DNA of 6,012 nt from UBA2365 sp964594045 (GTDB taxonomy: Bacteria > Bacteroidota > Bacteroidia > Chitinophagales > Saprospiraceae): the NCBI GenBank assembly GCA_964594045.1, contig CAZQKR010000082.1:1-6012 (forward strand), read 5' to 3'. Positions within the stretch are counted from its first letter, which is position 1. Every line of letters begins with the position of its first letter. This document shows positions 1 to 6,009 of this stretch, piece after piece. The notes under the pieces are model-generated. The model ran no database searches. It was not told the origin of the DNA and worked only from the letters and a program-made list of their open reading frames with translations. The position numbers and the translations under genes were made by a program.

Positions 1-1
1 T

Positions 2-16
2 AATTGATAATCAATT
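2..16. repeat. Small palindrome at the left edge
   Basis: Positions 2-8 (AATTGAT) and 10-16 (ATCAATT) form a perfect 7-bp inverted repeat around one central base. It could be an operator half of a gene lying left of the window, or simply an AT-rich chance palindrome. Nothing else in positions 1-130 is recognisable as a gene, tRNA or known RNA; a second weak pairing, TATGCGG at 38-44 with CCGCATA at 71-77, encloses a 26-nt loop. Confidence 0.2.
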
Positions 17-132
17 GTATCACTTACTTGTTTTTTCTATGCGGACAAGTCAGGAGTTGCATGCTAATTCCCGCATAACATACTTTGTTATCAATTTTTG
101 TTTCGTATCGGGCAAATGAGTAATAAATACAT

Positions 133-164
133 AAAAAAAGGGGTAAAGTGATCCTTTACCCCTT
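133..164 (-). terminator. Intrinsic terminator of rplS
   Basis: Read on the minus strand, positions 164-154 (AAGGGGTAAAG) pair perfectly with 148-138 (CTTTACCCCTT). This gives an 11-bp stem with a 5-nt loop, followed by an uninterrupted run of seven T residues ending at 133. It starts 24 bp after the rplS stop codon. The stem, tight loop and U-tract are textbook for a Rho-independent terminator, and the U-tract side shows that it acts on the minus-strand transcript. Confidence 0.93.
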
Positions 165-187
165 AAAACCATTAATCATGAAACTAA

Positions 188-538
188 TTAGTATGCTTTC
201 TTCTCTTTTAACCTGGCTTTTTTGCCGACCAGATCTCTGAGATAATACAATTTGGATCTCCTGACCTTGCTGGTCCTGTTGACCTCAATGCCAACAAGAT
301 TTGGTGTAGCGAAAGGAAAGATACGTTCAACACCTACACCGCTGGAAATTTTCCTGACAGTGAAAGTTTTGTTGGCTCCGGTACCATTGATCTGGATCAC
401 ATCACCCTTGAAGATCTGTATCCTTTCCTTTGAACCTTCAATGATCTTATAGCTTACAGATACATTATCTCCCGGTTTGATCTCCGGAAAATCCTTTTTC
501 TCCAGCATCTGCTCCTCAACGAATTTAATAGCGTCCAT
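188..538 (-). CDS. rplS: 50S ribosomal protein L19
   Basis: The 116-residue product is a full-length bacterial L19, a large-subunit protein at the interface with the 30S subunit. The family signature is clear: an N-terminal helix (residues 1-15), a PEIKPGDNVSVSYKIIEG segment that opens the beta-barrel core, a central FTVRKISSGVGVERIFPF block (about 59-76), then a basic C-terminal part with KVRRSKLYYLRDLVGKKARLKEK (about 92-114). The length is normal for the family (about 115-120 residues). The start codon at 538 is supported by the alignment of MDAIKFVEEQ with the usual L19 N-terminus; no Shine-Dalgarno sequence precedes it, as is common in Bacteroidota. In many bacteria rplS follows rpsP-rimM-trmD, but here it appears monocistronic, with its own upstream promoter and a strong downstream terminator. 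Nothing in the sequence suggests truncation or unusual function. Confidence 0.98.
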   Translation of the reverse strand: MDAIKFVEEQMLEKKDFPEIKPGDNVSVSYKIIEGSKERIQIFKGDVIQINGTGANKTFTVRKISSGVGVERIFPFATPNLVGIEVNRTSKVRRSKLYYLRDLVGKKARLKEKKAY

Positions 539-930
539 CTTTAAAATTATTTTTTGACTTATTTCAGTTGCAAAATCCTATTTTTTCTGCGGAAGATAAA
601 CGCTGTAACCACAACAATTCATTCCATCCTTAGAAAAGTGGGTGCAAAGATAAAACTATTTCTAAAACAATCAAGTAAACCTTATGTTTTTTAGAAATAA
701 TTATCTGTTTTATTTCTGAGCGTTCCCTCGCACTGGAATACAAGCATATTTTCCTGCCGGAGACTTTCTCATTTTGGCCTTTTTTGACATAATCCATTCA
801 TCATAAGATGAAAACCAGCACAATTTCTAAACACAAAATGAACTTTTAAGGTTTTTGATTGAAAATCATTTTTCAAATAAATTAAATATGTAATTTTCAC
901 CCCAGGATCAATAATTAATACCTATTTCTC
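539..930. other. Divergent spacer between rplS and yhhQ
   Basis: This 392-bp AT-rich spacer holds the rplS promoter (645-674, minus strand) and about a 100-nt rplS leader. On the plus side there is a perfect short inverted repeat, TTGAAAA at 859-865 with TTTTCAA at 870-876 and a 4-nt loop, followed by TAATTTTC at 891-898. The latter is one mismatch from the TAnnTTTG -7 element and could serve yhhQ, but no TTG lies at the right distance upstream. I checked for a preQ1 riboswitch ahead of the transporter gene and saw no convincing one. Short reading frames here are under 15 codons and have no support. Confidence 0.5.
645..674 (-). promoter_or_regulatory. Bacteroidota-type promoter for rplS
   Basis: On the minus strand, TTG at 674-672 is followed after 19 bp by TATCTTTG at 652-645, an exact match to the Bacteroidota -7 consensus TAnnTTTG with the expected -33 TTG spacing. 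Transcription would start near 638-640, giving a leader of about 100 nt before the rplS ATG. The assignment rests on consensus and spacing only. Confidence 0.7.
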
Positions 931-1719
931 ATGCAGGATTTCTTTAAAAATAAATCCAACCGTCTGTTTGTCATATTGGGTGGATTTTTTATTACCAATG
1001 CCATCGTAGCCGAATTCATCGGCATAAAGATCTTTTCATTGGAAAAAACGTTTGGATTCCAGTCAGTTAGCTGGAATCTTCTCGGTATTGAAGACCTGGG
1101 TTTCAATCTTACCGCAGGTGCTGTGCTCTGGCCGGTAGTTTTTGTGATGACGGATATCATCAATGAATATTTTGGTAAAAGAGGGGTCAGATTCCTTTCC
1201 TGGATGACTGTCGGCCTGATCGTTTATGCATTTATTATGGTCTATTTTGCCATTCAGCTCAGCCCGAATGAATGGTGGGATAACGTCAGCGGTACATTGT
1301 CAGATGATCCCTCGACCCATATCAGCCAGATGGATCAGGCGTTCAATAAGATATTCGGTCAGGGTCTGTGGATCATCGCCGGTTCGGTGATCGCATTTCT
1401 CATCGGACAGTTGATCGATGTGCTGGTTTTTCAAAGGATCAAAAAATCTACCGGAGAGAATTTCCTTTGGTTGAGGGCAACCGGATCCACGCTGATTTCA
1501 CAATTCATCGATAGCTTCGTAGTGCTGTTCATAGCCTTTTACTGGGGAGCAGACTGGAATCTGGAAAGGGTCCTCGCGATCGGGATCGTGAATTATACCT
1601 ACAAATTCGGCATGGCCATCGCACTTACACCGGCTATTTACCTGGTGCATTGGCTGATCGACCTTTATCTGGGTAAAAAGCTTTCGGTTGCCATGCGCAA
1701 GGAAGCACTTTCCCATTGA
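931..1719 (+). CDS. yhhQ: Queuosine precursor transporter, YhhQ/QPTR family (DUF165, VUT superfamily)
   Basis: The product is a 262-residue inner-membrane protein of the family that imports queuosine precursors (preQ0/preQ1, or queuine in some members) for tRNA modification. Hydrophobic segments are visible at about residues 12-32, 60-78, 88-109, 143-168, 187-206 and 212-246, matching the six-helix architecture. Family motifs include the acidic DIINEYFGKRGVR loop after helix 2 (75-87), GQLIDVLVFQRIKK (159-172) and LRATGSTLISQFIDS (181-195). The protein is somewhat longer than enterobacterial YhhQ (about 220 residues), mainly because of a hydrophilic loop at about 111-142 rich in Trp, Asp and Ser. 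The start at 931 places a short basic segment before helix 1, as expected; no ribosome-binding site is visible. The gene appears monocistronic, 180 bp before arcC, and no que biosynthesis genes lie nearby. I am sure of the family; the exact precursor carried cannot be read from sequence. Confidence 0.93.
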   Translation: MQDFFKNKSNRLFVILGGFFITNAIVAEFIGIKIFSLEKTFGFQSVSWNLLGIEDLGFNLTAGAVLWPVVFVMTDIINEYFGKRGVRFLSWMTVGLIVYAFIMVYFAIQLSPNEWWDNVSGTLSDDPSTHISQMDQAFNKIFGQGLWIIAGSVIAFLIGQLIDVLVFQRIKKSTGENFLWLRATGSTLISQFIDSFVVLFIAFYWGADWNLERVLAIGIVNYTYKFGMAIALTPAIYLVHWLIDLYLGKKLSVAMRKEALSH

Positions 1720-1860
1720 ACGGACGTGAATTGCCCGGGATTTAAAAATCTGATTTACAATGACATGAACTTAAATTTCCGCTTTTTCAAAACTTGCATC
1801 CCCATTATTTTCTTAATATGAAAACATACTGAAAAAAACGACATAATCATTAATTCTCCT

Positions 1861-1868
1861 TATATTTG
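1861..1868 (+). promoter_or_regulatory. Probable -7 element for arcC-arcB
   Basis: TATATTTG matches the Bacteroidota -7 consensus TAnnTTTG exactly, and it lies 31 bp before the arcC ATG. Transcription would start near 1873, leaving a leader of about 25 nt. No TTG sits about 19 bp upstream, so the -33 element is weak or absent. The rest of the 1720-1899 spacer shows no clear terminator for the upstream transporter gene. Confidence 0.55.
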
Positions 1869-1899
1869 TGACCTTTTTTATAAAAACAAATATCTGATT

Positions 1900-2850
1900 A
1901 TGAGTAAACTTGCTGTCATCGCTTTAGGAGGAAATGCCATCATCCGCAATGACCAGAAAGGCACGATTGAGGAACAGGATGATAATGTGATGGCAACACT
2001 GGAAAATATTGTTTACCTGATCAAGGAAGGATACAATATCGTGCTTTCACATGGCAATGGTCCACAGGTCGGCAATATATTGATGAGAAATGATGCAGGA
2101 GAACAAAACTATGGCATTGCACAAATGCCACTGGATATTTGCGTTGCTGACTCACAGGGCGGGATCGGATATATGATCGAACGCAATCTGAGAAATATGC
2201 TGAGGAAACATGGTCTCAAAAGGGATGTTCTTACCCTGGTAACACAGGTTTTGGTGGATAAGGATGATCCTGCTATCTTGAATCCCAGCAAAAGGATAGG
2301 CAAAGTCTATACCCGGGAAGAAGCGGATAATTTACAGGAATTGAAATCCTGGATATTCAAGGAAAATGCACCAAATTCGGACAAATACCGCCGCGTGGTT
2401 CCTTCACCAAAGCCAAAAGATATATTCAACAAGGAATCAATAGCCACATTGGCCAATAACGGAGTCATTGTAATTACGGTCGGTGGTGGTGGTATACCTG
2501 TCTACAAGGATGAAAACGGCATGTTGCATCCGGTCGAAGGCGTCATCGACAAGGATCTGGCATCTTCTTTACTGGCTACCAAAATAGGTGCTCAGGAACT
2601 TTATATACTGACAGATGTACCCTATATCTATATCAATTACAATACACCTGAACAGCAGATCGTTGAGTTTTTGGACGAAAAGGATACCATTAAATACCTG
2701 GAAGCAGGACAGTTCGGTGAAGGAAATATGCGTCCCAAAATCGAGGCTGCACTTCAGTTTGTGCAAAACGGAGGTGAAAAAAGCGTGATCACACAGTCAG
2801 ATAAACTCGAGGACAGAAAATATGGTTCAAAAATCACAATCAATTATTAA
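1900..2850 (+). CDS. arcC: Carbamate kinase
   Basis: The 316-residue product is a cytoplasmic enzyme of the amino-acid kinase fold. In the catabolic direction it converts carbamoyl phosphate and ADP to ATP and carbamate, which breaks down to CO2 and ammonia. Diagnostic segments are ALGGNAI near the N-terminus (8-14), HGNGPQVGN (51-59), the carbamate-kinase-specific CVADSQGGIGYMIE (81-94), RRVVPSPKPKDI (164-175), VITVGGGGIPV (191-201), the nucleotide-site segment EGVIDKDLASSLLATKIGA (213-231), LYILTDV (234-240) and GNMRPKIEAA (275-284). The length is typical (about 310-315). The position that is often NPTKPIG in homologues reads NPSKRIG here (128-134), a mild variation. The gene is first in a two-gene unit with the carbamoyltransferase 28 bp downstream, which points to energy-yielding citrulline or arginine breakdown rather than arginine synthesis. 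The start is fixed by the immediate N-terminal beta-strand SKLAVIALGG. Confidence 0.97.
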   Translation: MSKLAVIALGGNAIIRNDQKGTIEEQDDNVMATLENIVYLIKEGYNIVLSHGNGPQVGNILMRNDAGEQNYGIAQMPLDICVADSQGGIGYMIERNLRNMLRKHGLKRDVLTLVTQVLVDKDDPAILNPSKRIGKVYTREEADNLQELKSWIFKENAPNSDKYRRVVPSPKPKDIFNKESIATLANNGVIVITVGGGGIPVYKDENGMLHPVEGVIDKDLASSLLATKIGAQELYILTDVPYIYINYNTPEQQIVEFLDEKDTIKYLEAGQFGEGNMRPKIEAALQFVQNGGEKSVITQSDKLEDRKYGSKITINY

Positions 2851-2878
2851 TTTCGGTCATAAAACAAAAAATAATATT

Positions 2879-3928
2879 ATGGGTAAGGAAAACAAAAAAA
2901 ATAAGAAAGAGAAAAAACAGAAAAAGGCTCAGATCGCAAATGGTCTTAGAGGAAAACATTTGCTTAAGTTATTGGATTTCAGTAAAGAGGAGATCAAATA
3001 TTTGATCAAGCTGGCCATGAAACTTAAAAAGGATAAACAAAAAGGGATCGTTTACGACTTTCTGGTCGGTAAAAATATCGCACTCATCTTTGAAAAGGAT
3101 TCCACAAGGACCCGCTGTGCCTTTGAAGTGGCAACACATGATCTGGGAGGCACCACAACTTACCTCGGGCCGACAGGTTCTCAGATGGGCAAAAAAGAGA
3201 CCATTGAAGATACAGCCAGGGTTTTGGGACGCATGTATGACGGTATTCAATACAGGGGTTTCGGGCAGGAGATCGTGGAAACCCTAGCGGAGCACGCAGG
3301 AGTGACGGTCTGGAACGGACTGACCAATGAATTCCATCCTACACAGGTTCTTGCAGATCTGATGACCATGATGGAACATTGCGATAAAAAAGTTGAAGAC
3401 ATGGTCTATTGTTATACGGGCGACGCTCGTTTCAATATGGGTAATTCACTTCTTGTACTAGGTGCCAAAATGGGCATGGACGTGCGCATCGCTGCACCGA
3501 AGGAAGTTCAGCCTTCTGCAGAATTGGTTGAACAAGTGATGAAAGTGGCAGAAGAGTCAGGAGCTCGTATCACCATAACGGAGAATCTGGAGGAAGCGGT
3601 TAAAGGTTGTGATTTCATCATCACTGACGTTTGGGTTTCAATGGGTGAACCGATGGAAACCTGGGAGCAAAGGATCCAATTGCTCAGGCCATATCAGGTC
3701 AACAGTGCTGTGATGGACATGAGCGGGAATAAGAATGTTAAATTCATGCACTGCCTGCCGGCATTCCACAACAGAAAAACCACCGTAGGAGAAGAGATCT
3801 ACCAAAAATTTGGGCTGGATGGTATTGAAGTAACAGAAGATGTTTTTGAATCAGAAGCATCCATCGTTTTTGACGAAGCGGAAAACAGAATGCACACGAT
3901 CAAAGCCGTAATTCTGGCAACGATTTAG
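2879..3928 (+). CDS. arcB: Ornithine carbamoyltransferase, probably catabolic
   Basis: The enzyme interconverts ornithine + carbamoyl phosphate and citrulline + phosphate in the cytoplasm. From the ATG at 2879 it has 349 residues. Visible features are the carbamoyl-phosphate loop STRTR (75-79), WNGLTNEFHPTQ (145-156) with the HPTQ motif and ornithine-contacting Asn, TGDARFNMGNS (180-190), the ornithine-binding DVWVSMGEP (250-258) and the catalytic HCLP (291-294). The whole chain closely resembles the E. coli OTC type. The DVWVSMG loop argues against a putrescine or other carbamoyltransferase. Its place directly behind carbamate kinase suggests a catabolic (arcB) role, though argF-like anabolic use cannot be excluded. 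An in-frame ATG at 2822 would add 19 residues and overlap arcC by 29 bp. I prefer 2879 because it clears arcC and follows an A-rich leader typical of Bacteroidota. Even so, there is an unusual lysine-rich tail before the OTC fold begins near residue 22. Confidence 0.95.
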   Translation: MGKENKKNKKEKKQKKAQIANGLRGKHLLKLLDFSKEEIKYLIKLAMKLKKDKQKGIVYDFLVGKNIALIFEKDSTRTRCAFEVATHDLGGTTTYLGPTGSQMGKKETIEDTARVLGRMYDGIQYRGFGQEIVETLAEHAGVTVWNGLTNEFHPTQVLADLMTMMEHCDKKVEDMVYCYTGDARFNMGNSLLVLGAKMGMDVRIAAPKEVQPSAELVEQVMKVAEESGARITITENLEEAVKGCDFIITDVWVSMGEPMETWEQRIQLLRPYQVNSAVMDMSGNKNVKFMHCLPAFHNRKTTVGEEIYQKFGLDGIEVTEDVFESEASIVFDEAENRMHTIKAVILATI

Positions 3929-3951
3929 TCCGGATATTGACTGCGCTTCAT

Positions 3952-3990
3952 TAAAACGGATATCCTGATCGCAACCGGATGTCCGTTTTA
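3952..3990. terminator. Bidirectional terminator between convergent genes
   Basis: TAAAACGGATATCC at 3952-3965 pairs with GGATGTCCGTTTTA at 3977-3990, a 14-bp stem containing one G-T wobble, with an 11-nt loop. On the plus strand the stem ends in TTTTA and is followed by TTTTGC, ending the arcC-arcB transcript 23 bp after its stop codon. On the minus strand the stem also ends in TTTTA. The last three bases of the right arm (3988-3990) are the TAA stop codon of the convergent nitroreductase gene, so a single hairpin appears to serve both. Confidence 0.8.
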
Positions 3991-4908
3991 TTTTGCATAA
4001 TGTACAGATGCGAAGGTGCGTTTGATGCCTTTGTGATATTTTACAGCAGGATAACCAAAAATCACGAACAGCCCTTCACGGCTTTTGAACCGGATGCCTT
4101 GCTTTTTTCTGAATGCTTTTGCCTTGCTTCCGGTTTGAATGAAGGGATGAATGCCACCCAACATACAGGTTCCAAGTCCCAATGATTCACCGGCCAGCAT
4201 GGCATAGGTCGCTGCAATGATCGGATCAGCCGGATCAGAATAGTGGGAACCATAAAAATACATTCCCAGCGGTGCATCATAATTGATGTAATTGCTGCCC
4301 TTATCCATTTCATCCACATAAGCAGAAAAAAGCGGTGTAATAAAACCCCTGAACATTTCATCATTGGCTTTACCCCAGAAAGGTCTCATCATGGCCAGGA
4401 AAAACGAAGATGTCATATAGCGGATACTTCTCAGGTATTCAGAATAATCTTTGGCAAATGCACGGTTTTTCTCAAATCCGTTGAATACCAATACATTCAC
4501 ATCACTTGGCGGCAATCCCATGGGTGCGGTGACTGCAGCTTCCAGAATTTGATCTATCAACTCCTGTTCAATTTCCCTGTTTCTGAATTCGCGGATGCTT
4601 CTCCTGCGCTTCAACAAATTGTACAAACCTTCATATCCCGGCAATGTTGATTTTTTTGGAAGATCGAACAGATCGCCTGGAGCCAGTTCCCGGCCTTTGA
4701 CCTGCACCGCTCCGGTTGTACAAATCGCCATACAATGACCACAGCCGATACACCCAAAAAGTGAACCTGGGCCAACTTTTGCCTTTTTACCCTCCATGTG
4801 AAGCGTAAAATCCTTGCAAACTTCAACACAATTGCCACAACCTTTACACAATGTTTCGTCGATCGTGACTATAGCTATTTCTTTCGTTCTTGTTGTTGGG
4901 ATAGCCAT
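3988..4908 (-). CDS. Nitroreductase-family protein with N-terminal 2x[4Fe-4S] ferredoxin domain
   Basis: The 306-residue protein joins two domains. Residues 13-70 form a bacterial-type ferredoxin with two CxxCxxCxxxC clusters: Cys21, 24, 27, 31 and Cys53, 56, 59, 63. The second of these lies in CIGCGHCMAIC. From about residue 97 to 288 there is an FMN-binding nitroreductase fold, beginning with RRRSIREFRNREI (101-113) and continuing through LEAAVTAPMGLPPS (122-135), ATYAMLAGESLGLGTCMLGG (233-252) and the closing FVIFGYP beta-strand (281-287). Such fusions are thought to pass electrons through the iron-sulphur clusters to flavin; the physiological substrate is not known and cannot be inferred here. 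The protein is probably cytoplasmic, with no signal peptide. It is transcribed convergently to arcC-arcB and shares their terminator. No confident promoter is seen upstream. The start at 4908 leaves about 12 residues before the ferredoxin domain; the next in-frame Met is inside the domain. Confidence 0.92.
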   Translation of the reverse strand: MAIPTTRTKEIAIVTIDETLCKGCGNCVEVCKDFTLHMEGKKAKVGPGSLFGCIGCGHCMAICTTGAVQVKGRELAPGDLFDLPKKSTLPGYEGLYNLLKRRRSIREFRNREIEQELIDQILEAAVTAPMGLPPSDVNVLVFNGFEKNRAFAKDYSEYLRSIRYMTSSFFLAMMRPFWGKANDEMFRGFITPLFSAYVDEMDKGSNYINYDAPLGMYFYGSHYSDPADPIIAATYAMLAGESLGLGTCMLGGIHPFIQTGSKAKAFRKKQGIRFKSREGLFVIFGYPAVKYHKGIKRTFASVHYAK

Positions 4909-5057
4909 ATACTACATAAAAAGTTATGAATGATCTAATCATCTGAAAATTCCGGATATTCAGAACTGCCTGACAATGTACAACTTTTTTCTGCGAATAT
5001 TTAAATGGATGCAACACAATTATTATACATTTTTGGAGCATTTGGACCACAAGAGGC

Positions 5058-5074
5058 GATCATCGAAGATGATC
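5058..5074. repeat. Perfect short inverted repeat (hairpin or operator)
   Basis: GATCATC at 5058-5064 and GATGATC at 5068-5074 are perfect 7-bp inverted arms around GAA. ACCAC at 5046-5050 and GTGGT at 5086-5090 can form an outer pairing, giving a nested stem of about 45 nt. There is no T-tract, so it is not a terminator. It could be a dyad operator or part of a structured transcript; the same bases also read as the Ile-Ile-Glu-Asp-Asp codons of a mini-ORF. Confidence 0.35.
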
Positions 5075-5334
5075 CTGAAAATTCCGTGGTTTAATCAGGT
5101 TTTGCCAAATAATATTCTGTTTTTTATAATCTAATTTTTTTTCGGTAAAAGCGCATTTTCAGCAGGTTTTAAACCAGATATGTTTTTTCTTAAAATCAGG
5201 GAACCAGGGCTTTTTTCCGACGAATTTGGTCGTCCGGCTTACCTTGATATAAAAATGAGAACGGAAAATGCAGAAAAAAAAGATGAAAAACGTATTTTTC
5301 CGCTTCCAATCAGATTGTGTTTTACATGAATGGA

Positions 5335-5366
5335 TTGTGGATAAATTTTTCTTCAATTATTTTTTG
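5335..5366 (+). promoter_or_regulatory. Tentative promoter for the AbgT-family gene
   Basis: TTG at 5335-5337 is followed after 20 bp by TATTTTTTG at 5358-5366, which fits TAnnTTTG with one extra base between TA and TTTG. A competing near-match, TAAATTTT at 5342-5349, has no TTG at a suitable distance. Transcription would start near 5371, giving a short leader before the ATG at 5389. Confidence 0.3.
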
Positions 5367-5388
5367 AACGCTAAAATTATAATGGAAA

Positions 5389-6009
5389 ATGACAAAAGCT
5401 GAAAAAGAGAAACCCGGTTTAATGCAAAGATTCCTTGACAAGGTAGAAGTTGTCGGTAACAAGTTACCTCAACCAGTGACCTTATTTGCCATCCTGATGG
5501 GAATTACCTTGTTTTTATCCTGGATTTTTGGCGGGATCTCTGTTGAACATCCGGGGAAAGCGGCAGGTATGATAGGAAAGGACGGACTTCCTGTGGATAC
5601 CATTGAAGTGGTTAACCTTTTATCCAGATTTGGATTTCAAAAGATCATGACAGAGATGGTTTCGACTTTTGCAGCGTTTCCTCCGCTTGGCATCGTTTTG
5701 CTGGTCATGCTTGGTATAGGAGTAGCAGAATATACAGGTATGCTGACCGTAGGATTGAGGATATTTGTTTCCAAAGCACCCAAGTCCATCATCACCTTCT
5801 CTATCGTTGTTGCTGGTATGTTAAGTTCCATAGCCGCAGATGCTGGATATGTGGTGCTCATTCCTTTGGGAGGCGCTATTTTTTACAGTATGGGCAGACA
5901 TCCTTTGGCAGGCATTGGCGCCGCATTTGCGGGTGTTTCCGGTGGATTTGGAGCTAATAACCTGAGTTCGATTAAAAAAGCGTCAACTGATTCGAGTGCG
6001 TTGGATTAA
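5389..6009 (+). CDS. abgT: AbgT-family transporter, 5' part only (p-aminobenzoyl-glutamate transporter family)
   Basis: The first 190 residues match the N-terminal part of AbgT-family inner-membrane transporters, which carry p-aminobenzoyl-glutamate in E. coli and in some members export sulfonamides. Visible are a cytoplasmic N-terminus with the GLMQRFLDKVEVVGNKLPQP lead-in (10-29), a first membrane helix (about 30-50), a polar segment (51-85), helices at about 98-115 and 133-147, the SSIAADAGYVVLIPLGGAIF region (146-165), and the family-typical GRHPLAGIGAAFAGVSGGFGAN (169-190). Family proteins are around 500 residues. After Asn190 the reading frame continues only with a polar 16-residue tail (NLSSIKKASTDSSALD) unlike the expected next helix hairpin, then stops. 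I infer interruption by an inserted element or an assembly junction, so this copy is either broken or incompletely represented. An overlapping ATG at 5382 is out of frame and closes at once. The true substrate is uncertain. Confidence 0.85.
   Translation: MTKAEKEKPGLMQRFLDKVEVVGNKLPQPVTLFAILMGITLFLSWIFGGISVEHPGKAAGMIGKDGLPVDTIEVVNLLSRFGFQKIMTEMVSTFAAFPPLGIVLLVMLGIGVAEYTGMLTVGLRIFVSKAPKSIITFSIVVAGMLSSIAADAGYVVLIPLGGAIFYSMGRHPLAGIGAAFAGVSGGFGANNLSSIKKASTDSSALD

Larger units (their letters stand above)
4909..5388. other. Spacer between divergent nitroreductase and abgT genes
   Basis: This 480-bp AT-rich spacer has no gene that I can support. It contains a 29-codon plus-strand frame at 5005-5094 (start MDATQLLYIFGAFG), which begins directly after an in-frame TAA, and a perfect hairpin inside that frame (5058-5074). 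A 24-codon frame at 5255-5329 is rich in Lys and Glu codons and looks like chance. The region must hold the nitroreductase promoter, which I could not identify, and the abgT promoter, which I place tentatively at 5335-5366. It may include a decayed gene or a structured leader. Confidence 0.4.

Noticed and set aside
39..119. 26-codon frame beginning MRTSQELHAN
   Set aside because: It is short and has neither a family match nor a promoter; it coincides with a possible stem, so chance is more likely.
820..930. preQ1 riboswitch ahead of the queuosine-precursor transporter
   Set aside because: No recognisable preQ1-I arrangement (G-rich stem, short C-rich loop and A-rich tail) is visible; the inverted repeat at 859-876 is a plain AT hairpin.
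1720..1899. Terminator after yhhQ
   Set aside because: Only very short AT palindromes such as TATG/CATA near 1818-1827 are present, with no GC stem followed by a T-tract.
2822..2878. Upstream extension of the carbamoyltransferase to ATG 2822
   Set aside because: It overlaps arcC by 29 bp and adds 19 residues with no similarity to the family; the ATG at 2879 is the better choice, though not proven.
4243..4650. 135-codon plus-strand frame inside the nitroreductase gene
   Set aside because: It lies wholly antisense to a well-supported gene, is rich in His and Cys in a non-protein-like way, and shows no recognisable domain.
5255..5329. 24-codon frame rich in Lys and Glu
   Set aside because: It is driven by A-rich sequence, has no ribosome-binding site or recognisable motif, and overlaps nothing informative.
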